Below, piece after piece: positions 17,599-25,074 of a stretch of 35,418 nucleotides of DNA. The stretch comes from Opitutia bacterium (GTDB taxonomy: Bacteria > Verrucomicrobiota > Verrucomicrobiia > Opitutales > Opitutaceae): positions 1 to 35,418 of the forward strand of contig CANGHW010000046.1 of NCBI GenBank assembly GCA_947453695.1. The letters are read 5' to 3'. Position 1 is the stretch's first letter, and each line of letters opens with the position of its first letter. The position numbers and the translations under genes are program-made. A model generated the notes under the pieces. That model saw nothing but the letters and a program-made list of their open reading frames with translations, made no database searches and was not told where the DNA came from.

Positions 17599-18771
17599 TT
17601 ATTTGTGTTCCCGCCACGCGTCGGCCCCAGCTTTGCCCTTGGCCTCAGCAGGGTCGCGCCCGTAGACGCCATCTGTCTCCGGCGTCGGCAACCGCGGCGC
17701 GCTGCGGTCGGGCCGGTCGCGGCACCACCACCAGTTGCGCGCAAAGACAAAGGTCTCCGGCGCGGTGCCCGTCCCGATATTCACGCCGCCCTCGGCCCAC
17801 TGCGCGCTGTCGAAAATCACGACATTGTCGGTAAACACACCGCCGCGCGATCCCACAAAATCCGCCGCGCGGTTCTCCTGCAGAATCCGCAGCGCCCAGC
17901 GGCCCGGCACTTCGATCGAGTTGAACCGCACCTCCGCGCCATCGACGCCCACGAACGCCATCGGCGCGACACCCCCGACAAAGGTGTTGCCTTCGACGCG
18001 GATGGCCCGCGCCTCGGCGCGCAGCCCCGCGCCGTCGAGCGGCGGCCGGAAAAACGGGCGGCCCGTGCTGCCGCCGATGTTCACCGCGCGTCCGCCGGCC
18101 TGTTCGAAGCGATTGCGCACGACGGCGATCTCCGCACTGCCGCCCTTCATCTGCACGCCCGTGCAGTTGCCCGGCGCCGGCTCACGGTGGCGGATGGTGT
18201 TGCCCGCGATCACGCCGCGATGGCATCCCACCATATCGATGGCCGAGCCGCCGCCCGTGCCCCAGCGCTCGATCACGCAGTCCTCCACGCGAAAATCCCA
18301 GAGGCCCGAGAGCTTGATGCCGTCCTGATTGCCCGTCGTGCCGACGTCGGTCACGCGGAGCCCGCGCACGGTGATATGGTGCGCCCGCCGCTCGCCTTCG
18401 CCCGCCGGTGCGGGCCCGCCGTCGTCGAGGTTGAGGCCGTTGTCGGAGAGGCGCGTAAAGGCCAGATCGCGCAACTCAACCCACGCCGGGTTCGTGAGGT
18501 GGAGGCCCGTCTTGGCGTCGGCAAACAGGGGCGGGTTCTTCGGATCCGCCGCCGCGAGCACGATCGGGCGCTCCGGTTCGCCACGCAGGTTGGCGAACAG
18601 AAATCCCCCGGTGTAGGTGCCGCCGGCGAGAAGAATCTTCGTGCCGGGCCGCGCGGCCGCGACCGCGGCGCGGAGTTCGGCCGGCGTCGCCACCATGACA
18701 TCCGCCGCCCGCGCGCCCATCCCGAACAAAAAACCAAGCAGCAACAGCAACGGAAGGCGAAGGGGGCGCAT
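17599..18771 (-). CDS. Exported right-handed parallel beta-helix protein, polysaccharide-lyase-like
   Basis: A 390-aa protein with ATG at 18771 (MRPLRLPLLLLLGFLFGMGA) and a signal peptide ending ARA at about residue 23; the open frame before it is not convincing. The mature start DVMVATPAELRAAVAAARPGTKILLAGGTYTGG is the usual entry to pectate-lyase-like or chondroitinase-B-like beta-helices. Many N-x-I/F and G-N-x-F/I coil repeats follow: HHITVRGLRVTDVGTT, FRVEDCVIERW, GVIAGNTIRHR, IAVVRNRFEQAGG, IRVEGNTFVGG, VFTDNVVIFDS. Candidate active-site residues cannot be assigned without alignment, so lyase, hydrolase or binding roles all remain open. It is the first gene of the probable operon with the Gfo/Idh and CE12-like genes and is divergent from the gene at 18841, 69 bp away. 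Confidence 0.85.
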   Translation of the reverse strand: MRPLRLPLLLLLGFLFGMGARAADVMVATPAELRAAVAAARPGTKILLAGGTYTGGFLFANLRGEPERPIVLAAADPKNPPLFADAKTGLHLTNPAWVELRDLAFTRLSDNGLNLDDGGPAPAGEGERRAHHITVRGLRVTDVGTTGNQDGIKLSGLWDFRVEDCVIERWGTGGGSAIDMVGCHRGVIAGNTIRHREPAPGNCTGVQMKGGSAEIAVVRNRFEQAGGRAVNIGGSTGRPFFRPPLDGAGLRAEARAIRVEGNTFVGGVAPMAFVGVDGAEVRFNSIEVPGRWALRILQENRAADFVGSRGGVFTDNVVIFDSAQWAEGGVNIGTGTAPETFVFARNWWWCRDRPDRSAPRLPTPETDGVYGRDPAEAKGKAGADAWREHK

Positions 18772-18840
18772 GGGGGAAAAGGACGGACGAAACCGTGTTT
18801 CGGATTCGCCGACCATCGGAAAAGGATGTTCGGTGTCAGC
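18772..18840. promoter_or_regulatory. Divergent promoter region between the beta-helix operon and the unknown exported protein
   Basis: Only 69 bp separate the two outward-facing start codons, so both promoters and any shared operator must lie here or inside the coding ends. I cannot identify convincing -35/-10 boxes. An AAAAGG stretch (18820-18825) lies 15 nt before ATG 18841 and directly abuts the alternative ATG at 18826. Confidence 0.4.
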
Positions 18841-20157
18841 ATGCGCGCCGCCCGCCTTCTCCCCGTTTTTCTCCGCCCCAGCCTAGGTGGCCTCGCGGCG
18901 GCGGCCGGTCTCTGCGCGCAGGAGCCGCCCACGATCACTGCGCGTCCGTCGCCCAATGAAATCGCCGTCACAGCACCCTCCGACGCCGAACTCGCCGCCA
19001 TCCAGCGCGACGTCGCCACCTATCGCCAAAAACTCGGTGACCGCGCCGGTGTCCCCGAGGTGGAGGATAAGTATCTTCCCATTCCCAAGACCGCGCGCTG
19101 GCTTAGCGTCAACGAGGCCGAGCCCGCCTTTGCCAAGCACCTCCCCAAGCTCGAGCAAATGCGCTGGTGGAAGATCGGTCTCGACGCCACGAAGCTCGAA
19201 CACGCCTTGCGCGAGCCTGCGGCCGTCGTCTCCGGATGTGTGCGCGCCGCCCGCGCCAGCCTCGACGGCGCCCCTCGCTGCCTCGCCCTCGCACGCGAGG
19301 CGGCCGACTTTCTGATCTGGGCGCAAAGCGAAGGCGGCACCGGCGCGTTTCCGTTTCCCGCCGTGCGCGGCGTCACGAGCAATCCCGCCTTCGCCGCCGC
19401 GGATCGCTTTCTCCGTCTCGCTGACCGCGCAGGCAAACTCGACGACGTCCTGCACAATGGCTGGGTCGTCGCCGACATGGGCGACGGCGGCCTCCAGTTC
19501 GACACGGCCGAGGCGGGGCTCGCGCTGCTCGAGCTTTACGAATCGACCCACGAGGTGAAATACCTCGCCGCCGTCGGCCACGCCGCCGACTGGGCCCTGA
19601 TCGCTCCCATCGCCCGCAACTGGAATTACAACGCCTTCAGTGTCTCGCTCCTCGCGGAGACGTTTCGCGTCACCGGCGAGCCCCGCTACCTCGGCGCCGC
19701 CGTCCGCAAGGCCCTCCTCGGCGTCATCCCTGGCCAGCTCACCGAGGGACCGCGGGCCGGCCGCTGGGTCGATGCGCATAACGCCCGCCCCGCCTATCAC
19801 TACATCATGATGCGCGGTCTCGCGCATCTCGCCGCCGCGCTGCCCAAGGATCACGCCGCCCGGCCCGAAATCCTCCGCGCTCTCCAACTCGGCCTCCTCG
19901 CCCGCAATCAGGAGATCCTCACGCTCGGCGCCCCCAACAAGGACAAGGCCATCGAGGCCCTCCTCATCGTAAACCGCGTCTTCGCCTCCGAGCCCGCGCT
20001 GCTCCGCGCCTCCAAATCTCCGGAGGCCCTCGACGCGCTCGGGCGCCTCGTGTCGGACCAATATCGCCGCGGCAGCGCTCCGCTCGGCCCCCGGGAGTGG
20101 GGCATGTTTTTGGAATACATCGTCTGGCGCGCCGATCAGGCGGAGAAAAATCGCTGA
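18841..20157 (+). CDS. Exported, probably all-alpha protein of unknown function (glycan-processing context)
   Basis: A 438-aa protein starting at ATG 18841 (MRAARLLPVF), with a second possible ATG at 18826; the frame is open far upstream (to 17593), but that is antisense to the beta-helix gene. A signal peptide covers about residues 1-26. The mature protein is rich in amphipathic helices: W-W-K-I-G-L-D, AREAADFLIWAQSEGGTGAFPFP, ADMGDGGLQFDTAEAGLALLELYE, YLAAVGHAADWAL, WNYNAFSVSLLAETFRVTG, AYHYIMMRGLAHLAAALP. The repeating helix pairs with Gly-rich turns suggest an (alpha/alpha)n toroid, the fold of several lyases, epimerases and glycoside hydrolases. I do not recognise the family and assign no reaction. 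The next gene starts 50 bp downstream on the same strand. Confidence 0.85.
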   Translation: MRAARLLPVFLRPSLGGLAAAAGLCAQEPPTITARPSPNEIAVTAPSDAELAAIQRDVATYRQKLGDRAGVPEVEDKYLPIPKTARWLSVNEAEPAFAKHLPKLEQMRWWKIGLDATKLEHALREPAAVVSGCVRAARASLDGAPRCLALAREAADFLIWAQSEGGTGAFPFPAVRGVTSNPAFAAADRFLRLADRAGKLDDVLHNGWVVADMGDGGLQFDTAEAGLALLELYESTHEVKYLAAVGHAADWALIAPIARNWNYNAFSVSLLAETFRVTGEPRYLGAAVRKALLGVIPGQLTEGPRAGRWVDAHNARPAYHYIMMRGLAHLAAALPKDHAARPEILRALQLGLLARNQEILTLGAPNKDKAIEALLIVNRVFASEPALLRASKSPEALDALGRLVSDQYRRGSAPLGPREWGMFLEYIVWRADQAEKNR

Positions 20158-20207
20158 TCCTATGTCGCCCCGGCGGCGTCTTCTCCCGCTCAGCCCTTAC
20201 CCCACGC

Positions 20208-21269
20208 ATGAAACGTCTCCTCCTTCTCCTTTCGCTCTGCTCGCTCTTCACCGCGGCGACGCGCGCCGCTGATCGCGCCGCCGCCCCGGCCTACGCCGAC
20301 GCAAAGCCCCAGCGCTATCACCTCACCGCGCGCGCGAGTGAGATCGACTCGCGCACGCGGGAGCACCCGGAGATCGATTTCGTGTTTAAGGACAAGGCTG
20401 GCAAACCCCAGGACGTCGAAAACGCCGTCGTCGACACCCGCGTCGCCCCGCGCGGCCGGCTCGTGATCTGGTTGATGAACTATAACGCGCCGCTCTTCGA
20501 CCGCCTCGGCGACTACGGCCTCCACGCCATCCAGGTCAGTTACGCCAACAAATGGTTTGGCCTCATCTCGACCAAGGCCCGCGACGACGGCACCAGCCTC
20601 GGCAAGATGCGCCTCGAGGCCACCACCGGCGAAGACGCCTCCCCGCTCTGCACTATCCCCAAACCCGACGGCATGATGGAGCGCGCGTTTCAATTCGTGC
20701 AGCACCTCGCGAAAACCCACCCCCAGGGAAAGTGGGAACAGTTTATAGCCGCGGACGGCCAGGGCCTCCGCTGGGATCAAGTCATCATCGCCGGCTCGTC
20801 GCACGGTGCGACCTCCGCCGCCCGCTTCGCCATCCACCAACGCGTCGACCGGGTCGTGATGTTCTGCGGCCCGCGCGATCAACTCGAAAGCTGGCAGGGC
20901 TTCCCCTCCGCCACGCCCGCGAACCGTTTCTTCGGCTTTAGTCACGTCCTCGATGGGGGCTGGACCGGCGACCACTACTGTCGCTCGTGGCAGATGCTCG
21001 GGCTCCACGCCTTCGGGCCGATTACCGACGTCGACGCCACGCCGGCCCCGTTTGGCAATTCCCGCCGGCTGATCACGAAGTTCGACGTGAAGGGCGACGC
21101 CAAGCGCGCCCACAGCTCCGTCCAGCCCGGCGGCGCGGCCGGTAAGAACGCCAAGGGCGAATTTATCCACGAGGCGGTATGGAAATATCTCTTCACCCAC
21201 CCGGTCGACGAGGTCGGTCCACGCACCGCGCCCGATCCCGAATGCGGCGCGAAGCTGCCGAAGCCTTAA
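20208..21269 (+). CDS. Exported alpha/beta-hydrolase-like protein (possible BPSS1187 family)
   Basis: A 353-aa protein with ATG at 20208 (MKRLLLLLSLCSLFTAATRA), whose signal peptide ends about residue 20. Upstream in-frame codons back to 20097 overlap the previous gene. The nucleophile-elbow motif is VIIAGSSHGATSAARFA (Gly196-x-Ser198-x-Gly200). Before it comes a strand RLVIWLMNYNAPLFDRLGDYGLHAIQVSYANKWFG, laid out like the oxyanion-hole part of the fold. Later segments DRVVMFCGPRDQLESWQG and GDAKRAHSSVQPGGAAG could hold the acid and His, but these are not certain. The overall layout recalls proteins named BPSS1187-family, whose activity is not settled. Cotranscription with the upstream unknown protein is likely. 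It converges on the sulfatase gene, with a double palindrome between. Confidence 0.8.
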   Translation: MKRLLLLLSLCSLFTAATRAADRAAAPAYADAKPQRYHLTARASEIDSRTREHPEIDFVFKDKAGKPQDVENAVVDTRVAPRGRLVIWLMNYNAPLFDRLGDYGLHAIQVSYANKWFGLISTKARDDGTSLGKMRLEATTGEDASPLCTIPKPDGMMERAFQFVQHLAKTHPQGKWEQFIAADGQGLRWDQVIIAGSSHGATSAARFAIHQRVDRVVMFCGPRDQLESWQGFPSATPANRFFGFSHVLDGGWTGDHYCRSWQMLGLHAFGPITDVDATPAPFGNSRRLITKFDVKGDAKRAHSSVQPGGAAGKNAKGEFIHEAVWKYLFTHPVDEVGPRTAPDPECGAKLPKP

Positions 21270-21287
21270 GCTCTCGGATTCGCCAAC

Positions 21288-21350
21288 TGTGGGGCGGGCT
21301 TTACGCCCGCCTCCTGCGCGTTGGGCGGCGGGCATAAAGCCCGCCCCACA
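21288..21350. repeat. Double palindrome (BIME/REP-like) between convergent genes
   Basis: The left arm (21288-21311, TGTGGGGCGGGC TTTA CGCCCGCC) and right arm (21327-21350) are reverse complements over 24 nt with one mismatch, separated by 15 nt. Each arm is itself a small palindrome (GGCGGGC / GCCCGCC). The element fills most of the 104-bp gap between two converging stop codons. There is no T-run, so it may act as a folded bidirectional mRNA end, but its form is that of a dispersed REP-type element. Confidence 0.8.
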
Positions 21351-21373
21351 TGGAGTTCCGGCCGCCTGACCCG

Positions 21374-22846
21374 CTACTCGCTCTTCTTCTTGTTCTTCGT
21401 GCCCTTCTTTTTTCCCGCCGCATCGTCCACGCCGGGTTGGTCTGCGTAGACGGGCACGGTGTAGGCGACGGCTTTCGCTTCGCGATCGTAAGTAGCGCTC
21501 ATCTGCGCGAGGAGCACGGCGTGGGCCGGGTCGCGGGCGAGATTGCGAGTCTCGTAGGGATCAGCCGCGAGGTCGAAGAGCTCCGTCCAGTCGTCGTGGC
21601 CGGTGTAGCGGATGAGTTTCGCTCCGGTCGTGCGGACGGCGACCATGGTAGGCGTCTGCGGGTAGCCGGTTTCCTGAAAATACACGGCGAGAAACGCCTC
21701 GCGCCAAGACGGGCGGGGCGCGCCGTCGCGGGCCGCGAAGAGGGGACGCCAGCTGCGGCCCTGCATCTCGTGGGGCACGGGCACGCCGGCGAGATCGAGG
21801 AAGGTGGGCGCGAGGTCGACGTTGATCACGAGTTCGTCGGCGATCCGTCCGCGGGCGATGGCGCGCGGGTAACGCACGAGGAGCGGGATGCGCAGCGATT
21901 CGTCGTAGAGGGAGCGTTTGTCGCCGAGGTTGTGCTCGCCTTGATAGTAGCCGTTATCGCTGGTGAAGACGACCACGGTGTCCTCGGCGAGGCCGAGCTC
22001 GTCGAGCGTAGCGAGGAGGCGGCCGAGATTGTCGTCGGCCGCCGAGACGCAGCGGAAATAGTTCAGGTTTACCGGCACCTCGGGGCCGGCCGCAGCGGCG
22101 GGAGCGGACTTGGCCGGGGCGATGTCGGCCTCGTCGCGGAACGGGGCGCGCAGCCCGAGGTTGGGCACGCGCCGCGCCTTCTGGTCCGCGAATCGATTTG
22201 CGGCGCGCTCGGGAGGAGTGGTGGGGCCATGGCAGGCCTTGAAGCCGACAATCAGGGAAAACGGTTTGTCGCGATTCTGCCGCAGGAACCCGATCGCGTA
22301 GTCGGTGGAAACATCGTCGATCCAACCCTTCGTCGGGGTGGACTCGCCGTTAACCTCGACCGGGCAGTCCACGTAACGGCCCTGACCGACGAAGCTGGCG
22401 GAGTAGTCGAAGCCGGGGCGCGGACCGCGCTGGTTGCCCATGTGCCACTTGCCGATGTAGCCGGTGGTATAGCCGGCAGAACGGAGGAGGGTGGCGTGCG
22501 TGACGCTCGCCTCGGGAAACGGCGTGTGGTTGTTGGCGATGCCGTTGAGGTGGTTGTAGCGGCCGGTGAGAAACGCAGCCCGGCTCGGCGCGCAGAGGGA
22601 AAGCGTGACGAAGGCGTTGCGGAATCGCAGGCCCTCGGCCGCGAGGCGATCCATGGCGGGGGTGGTGAACCACGGGTAGCGGCCGCGCTCACCGTGCTCG
22701 CGTTGGACGACGCCCATGGCGTCCCAGCGCTGGTCGTCGGTGTAGACGAAGAGGAAGTTGGGGCGGCGCTCGGCGGCGCGGGCCGCGGTGAGCGCGGCGA
22801 CGGCGAGCCAGAGCAGCGCGAGGGCACGAAGGCGGAGAGCAGGCAT
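21374..22846 (-). CDS. Exported S1-family (formylglycine-dependent) sulfatase
   Basis: A 490-aa sulfatase with ATG at 22846 (MPALRLRALALLWLAV) and a signal peptide ending ARA at about residue 23. Metal-binding Asp37-Asp38 lie in PNFLFVYTDDQRWDAMG. The formylglycine site is LCAPSRAAFLTGRYNHLNG, with Cys85 in the C-x-P-S-R motif (Cys type). YIGKWHMG, CHGPTTPPE, TSDNGYYQGEHNLGDKRSLYDES and RIPLLVRYP are the remaining family blocks. The C-terminus is Lys-rich (KKKGTKNKKKSE), which is unusual. The enzyme should remove sulfate esters from a glycan or small molecule in the periplasm or outside the cell. No formylglycine-generating enzyme is encoded in this window. It is 34 bp downstream of the FAD-oxidoreductase gene on the same strand, so an operon is likely. 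Confidence 0.95.
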   Translation of the reverse strand: MPALRLRALALLWLAVAALTAARAAERRPNFLFVYTDDQRWDAMGVVQREHGERGRYPWFTTPAMDRLAAEGLRFRNAFVTLSLCAPSRAAFLTGRYNHLNGIANNHTPFPEASVTHATLLRSAGYTTGYIGKWHMGNQRGPRPGFDYSASFVGQGRYVDCPVEVNGESTPTKGWIDDVSTDYAIGFLRQNRDKPFSLIVGFKACHGPTTPPERAANRFADQKARRVPNLGLRAPFRDEADIAPAKSAPAAAAGPEVPVNLNYFRCVSAADDNLGRLLATLDELGLAEDTVVVFTSDNGYYQGEHNLGDKRSLYDESLRIPLLVRYPRAIARGRIADELVINVDLAPTFLDLAGVPVPHEMQGRSWRPLFAARDGAPRPSWREAFLAVYFQETGYPQTPTMVAVRTTGAKLIRYTGHDDWTELFDLAADPYETRNLARDPAHAVLLAQMSATYDREAKAVAYTVPVYADQPGVDDAAGKKKGTKNKKKSE

Positions 22847-22880
22847 GGGGGGAGGGGTTTTGGGAGGCGGAGCCAGGCGC

Positions 22881-24974
22881 TCACTTCGCCTCAAGCCACT
22901 GGACGGCATCGATGACGACGTAGCCGTCGGTGCCGGCGTTGGCGATTTCGACGTAGCCGGCCTTGCCCTTGGTGAAGCGGAAGGTGCCGACCGGGTGGAG
23001 AAGGTCGCTGACGGCCGGTTTCTTCTTCTGATCGAGGACGAGTTTGGTATCGCCGTCGGCGTGGTGGATGATGACGGGGACGTTGGACGCGCGGTTGGCG
23101 TTGGCGGGATAGGCGATGGCGACGGTGTAGCGGCCGTCGTGCGGGATGTCGGGGGTGAAACGCGCGGTCTGCTCGCCCTTGTTGGTGTTGCCGTCGTGGA
23201 GGTAGCCGTGGCCGACGTAGGTCGAGCTGGCGGAGCTGGCGGAGTTGAAGCCCTTGAGCTGCGCGGCGTCGTCATCGACGACGATGCCGGGGGGATTGAC
23301 CTGCTTGACGCCGGCGCGGGGCGGCAGGGGCTCGCTGGCGAAGTCGAGCACCTGGCCATCCTTGAGCAGGCGGGCCTCGAGTTTTTTCGGGTCGATGTTC
23401 TGGACCGTCGTGCGCTCATCGATGGCGTGGACGGCGGCGGTGGCGGCGCTCTGGCCGAGGACCATGAACACGGGCTCCATGCGGATGGAGCCAAAGGCGA
23501 TGTGGGAGGAGCTGAGGCAGGTGGGGGCGAGGAGGTTGGTGCACTCGGCGGCTTTGGGGCGGAGGCTGCGGTAGCTGATCGGATAGGGGCGCACGCGCAC
23601 TTGGACGTCGCCCTCGTTCCGCACGAAACCCTCGGCGGTGACGAAGCGCTGGATGTTGTGGGAATCCATGTTGTAAGCGCCCATGCCGACGCTGTCGGTG
23701 GCGACGATCTCGCGGGTGCAGTTCTTCTCGACCATCACGTATTCGCTGATCATGCGGCGGGCTTCACGCACATACATTTGGCGCGGCCAGTTGTCGTTGT
23801 CGGTGAACTCATCCTTGGCGAGGCCGAGGCGCTGGAACTCGGCGCGGATTTTCTCCGGCACGCGCGGGTGGTGAGCGTAGGTCCACATGAGGCCCTTCTG
23901 CCAGTCGACGTGGGCCTGCACGATCTTGGCGCGGGTCGCGTAGTCGGCCTCGGGATAGTCCCAATTCTGGCCGATGAAGTCGGTGCTGATGGCGAAATTG
24001 TTGTTCGTGTCAGTCTTGCGGTTGGGCATCCAGACGGGATTCCAGGAGACGCGGTGATCGCCGGCCTCGATGTTGCGCAGGGCGAGCTCGAACCATTGCG
24101 GATCATAGTTGGCGGGCTTTTCCCAAGCGCGGCGGTTTTCCGGGACGTCGGTCGTGGTCATGCGGAAATTGTAGGCTTGGACCTTGCGGTCGCCGGAGAA
24201 CTCCTCGCCGGGGCCGGCGGGATTGATTCCGGGGAGGAGACCGCTCTTGGGGTCGCCGGGCTTCACGTAGGGATCGACCTTCTTGATGAACTGGTGGCTG
24301 ACGGTGTGGGCGACCTGCACGCCGTTGATGGTCTCGCCGTAGGCAGCGTTGGCCTCGCGACCGACGTGGTAGCTGACACCGGCCTTGGCGAGAAGGTCGC
24401 CCTCGTAGGTGGCGTCGATGAACATGGGGGCAGCGAAGGCGCGGCCGCTCTCCATCACGATGCGCACGATGCGGGGGCCGTCTTTGATGACGCCCTTGCC
24501 CGGTGCGAGATCGAGGCGCTCGCCGCGGACGACGGTGACCTTGGAACCGGCCTCACGGAGCATGTCGTCGTAGATCTTCGTCGCGACGTGGGGCTCGAAC
24601 GTCCACATCGTCTTTTCGTCGGCTCCGGTGGTTTTGTTGCGGCGGTCGAAGTAATCGCTCGGCGTCTGGCGCGTCCATGCGCCGGGGCTTTGGTAGTGTT
24701 GCCAGACGCGGCCGTAGAACTCCCGCGAGATGCCGCCGATGGCACGCTTGTTGCCGATGTCGGTGGCGCCGAGGCCGCCGGTGGTGAGGCCGCCGAGGAA
24801 CTGCGTGGGCTCGATGAGGATGGCGGTCTTGCCCATGCGGGCGGTCTGGATCGCGGCGACGACGCCGGACGACGTGCCGCCGTAGATGACGACATCGGCG
24901 GTGGTGGGGGCGGAGGCCGCGCGGAGCGAGACCAAGGCAGCGGCCAGGAGCAGGGGCAGGGTAAACACGCGCAT
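22881..24974 (-). CDS. Exported FAD-dependent oxidoreductase with C-terminal golvesin/xanthan-lyase-type domain
   Basis: A 697-aa protein. A Sec-type signal peptide (about 1-22) precedes the dinucleotide-binding segment ADVVIYGGTSSGVVAAIQTA, which ends with Glu in AILIEPTQFLGGLTTGG, the typical FAD motif of the 'FAD-dependent oxidoreductase / xanthan lyase-associated' family. APMFIDATYEGDLLAKAGVSYHVGREA is the second FAD block, and LAPTCLSSSHIAFGSIRMEPVFMVLGQSAATAA the third. The last about 150 residues (GIVVDDDAAQLKGFNSASS, ARFTPDIPHDGRYTVAIAYP, FRFTKGKAGYVEIANAGTDGYVVIDAVQWLEAK) form a beta-sandwich of the golvesin-like carbohydrate-binding type. The substrate is unknown. It is the first gene of the pair with the sulfatase and is divergent from the endonuclease gene. 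Confidence 0.92.
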   Translation of the reverse strand: MRVFTLPLLLAAALVSLRAASAPTTADVVIYGGTSSGVVAAIQTARMGKTAILIEPTQFLGGLTTGGLGATDIGNKRAIGGISREFYGRVWQHYQSPGAWTRQTPSDYFDRRNKTTGADEKTMWTFEPHVATKIYDDMLREAGSKVTVVRGERLDLAPGKGVIKDGPRIVRIVMESGRAFAAPMFIDATYEGDLLAKAGVSYHVGREANAAYGETINGVQVAHTVSHQFIKKVDPYVKPGDPKSGLLPGINPAGPGEEFSGDRKVQAYNFRMTTTDVPENRRAWEKPANYDPQWFELALRNIEAGDHRVSWNPVWMPNRKTDTNNNFAISTDFIGQNWDYPEADYATRAKIVQAHVDWQKGLMWTYAHHPRVPEKIRAEFQRLGLAKDEFTDNDNWPRQMYVREARRMISEYVMVEKNCTREIVATDSVGMGAYNMDSHNIQRFVTAEGFVRNEGDVQVRVRPYPISYRSLRPKAAECTNLLAPTCLSSSHIAFGSIRMEPVFMVLGQSAATAAVHAIDERTTVQNIDPKKLEARLLKDGQVLDFASEPLPPRAGVKQVNPPGIVVDDDAAQLKGFNSASSASSTYVGHGYLHDGNTNKGEQTARFTPDIPHDGRYTVAIAYPANANRASNVPVIIHHADGDTKLVLDQKKKPAVSDLLHPVGTFRFTKGKAGYVEIANAGTDGYVVIDAVQWLEAK

Positions 24975-25029
24975 AGTGGCGCAGAGGGTGACGACTTCAC
25001 GGGCGCGCTCCAGCTTGTTTCAAATGCAA

Positions 25030-25047
25030 CGCGCACTTGTGTGCGCG
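25030..25047. promoter_or_regulatory. Perfect palindrome in the divergent gap before the endonuclease gene
   Basis: CGCGCAC-TTGT-GTGCGCG sits in the 100-bp gap between the FAD-oxidoreductase start (24974) and the endonuclease start (25075). It could be an operator or a 5' hairpin of the endonuclease mRNA. If the endonuclease starts at the in-frame ATG 25024 instead, the palindrome would be coding. Confidence 0.3.
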
Positions 25048-25074
25048 CGGCAAATCGCGACGGTTCCCGGCGCC

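Noticed and set aside
17593..18840. In-frame upstream extension of the unknown exported protein gene
   Set aside because: It is antisense to the beta-helix gene and has Arg/Ala/His-rich shadow composition; a signal peptide starts at ATG 18841.
22847..23494. In-frame upstream extension of the sulfatase gene
   Set aside because: It overlaps the C-terminal coding region of the FAD oxidoreductase in another frame and is Ser/Pro/Thr/Arg-rich; the signal peptide at ATG 22846 marks the start.
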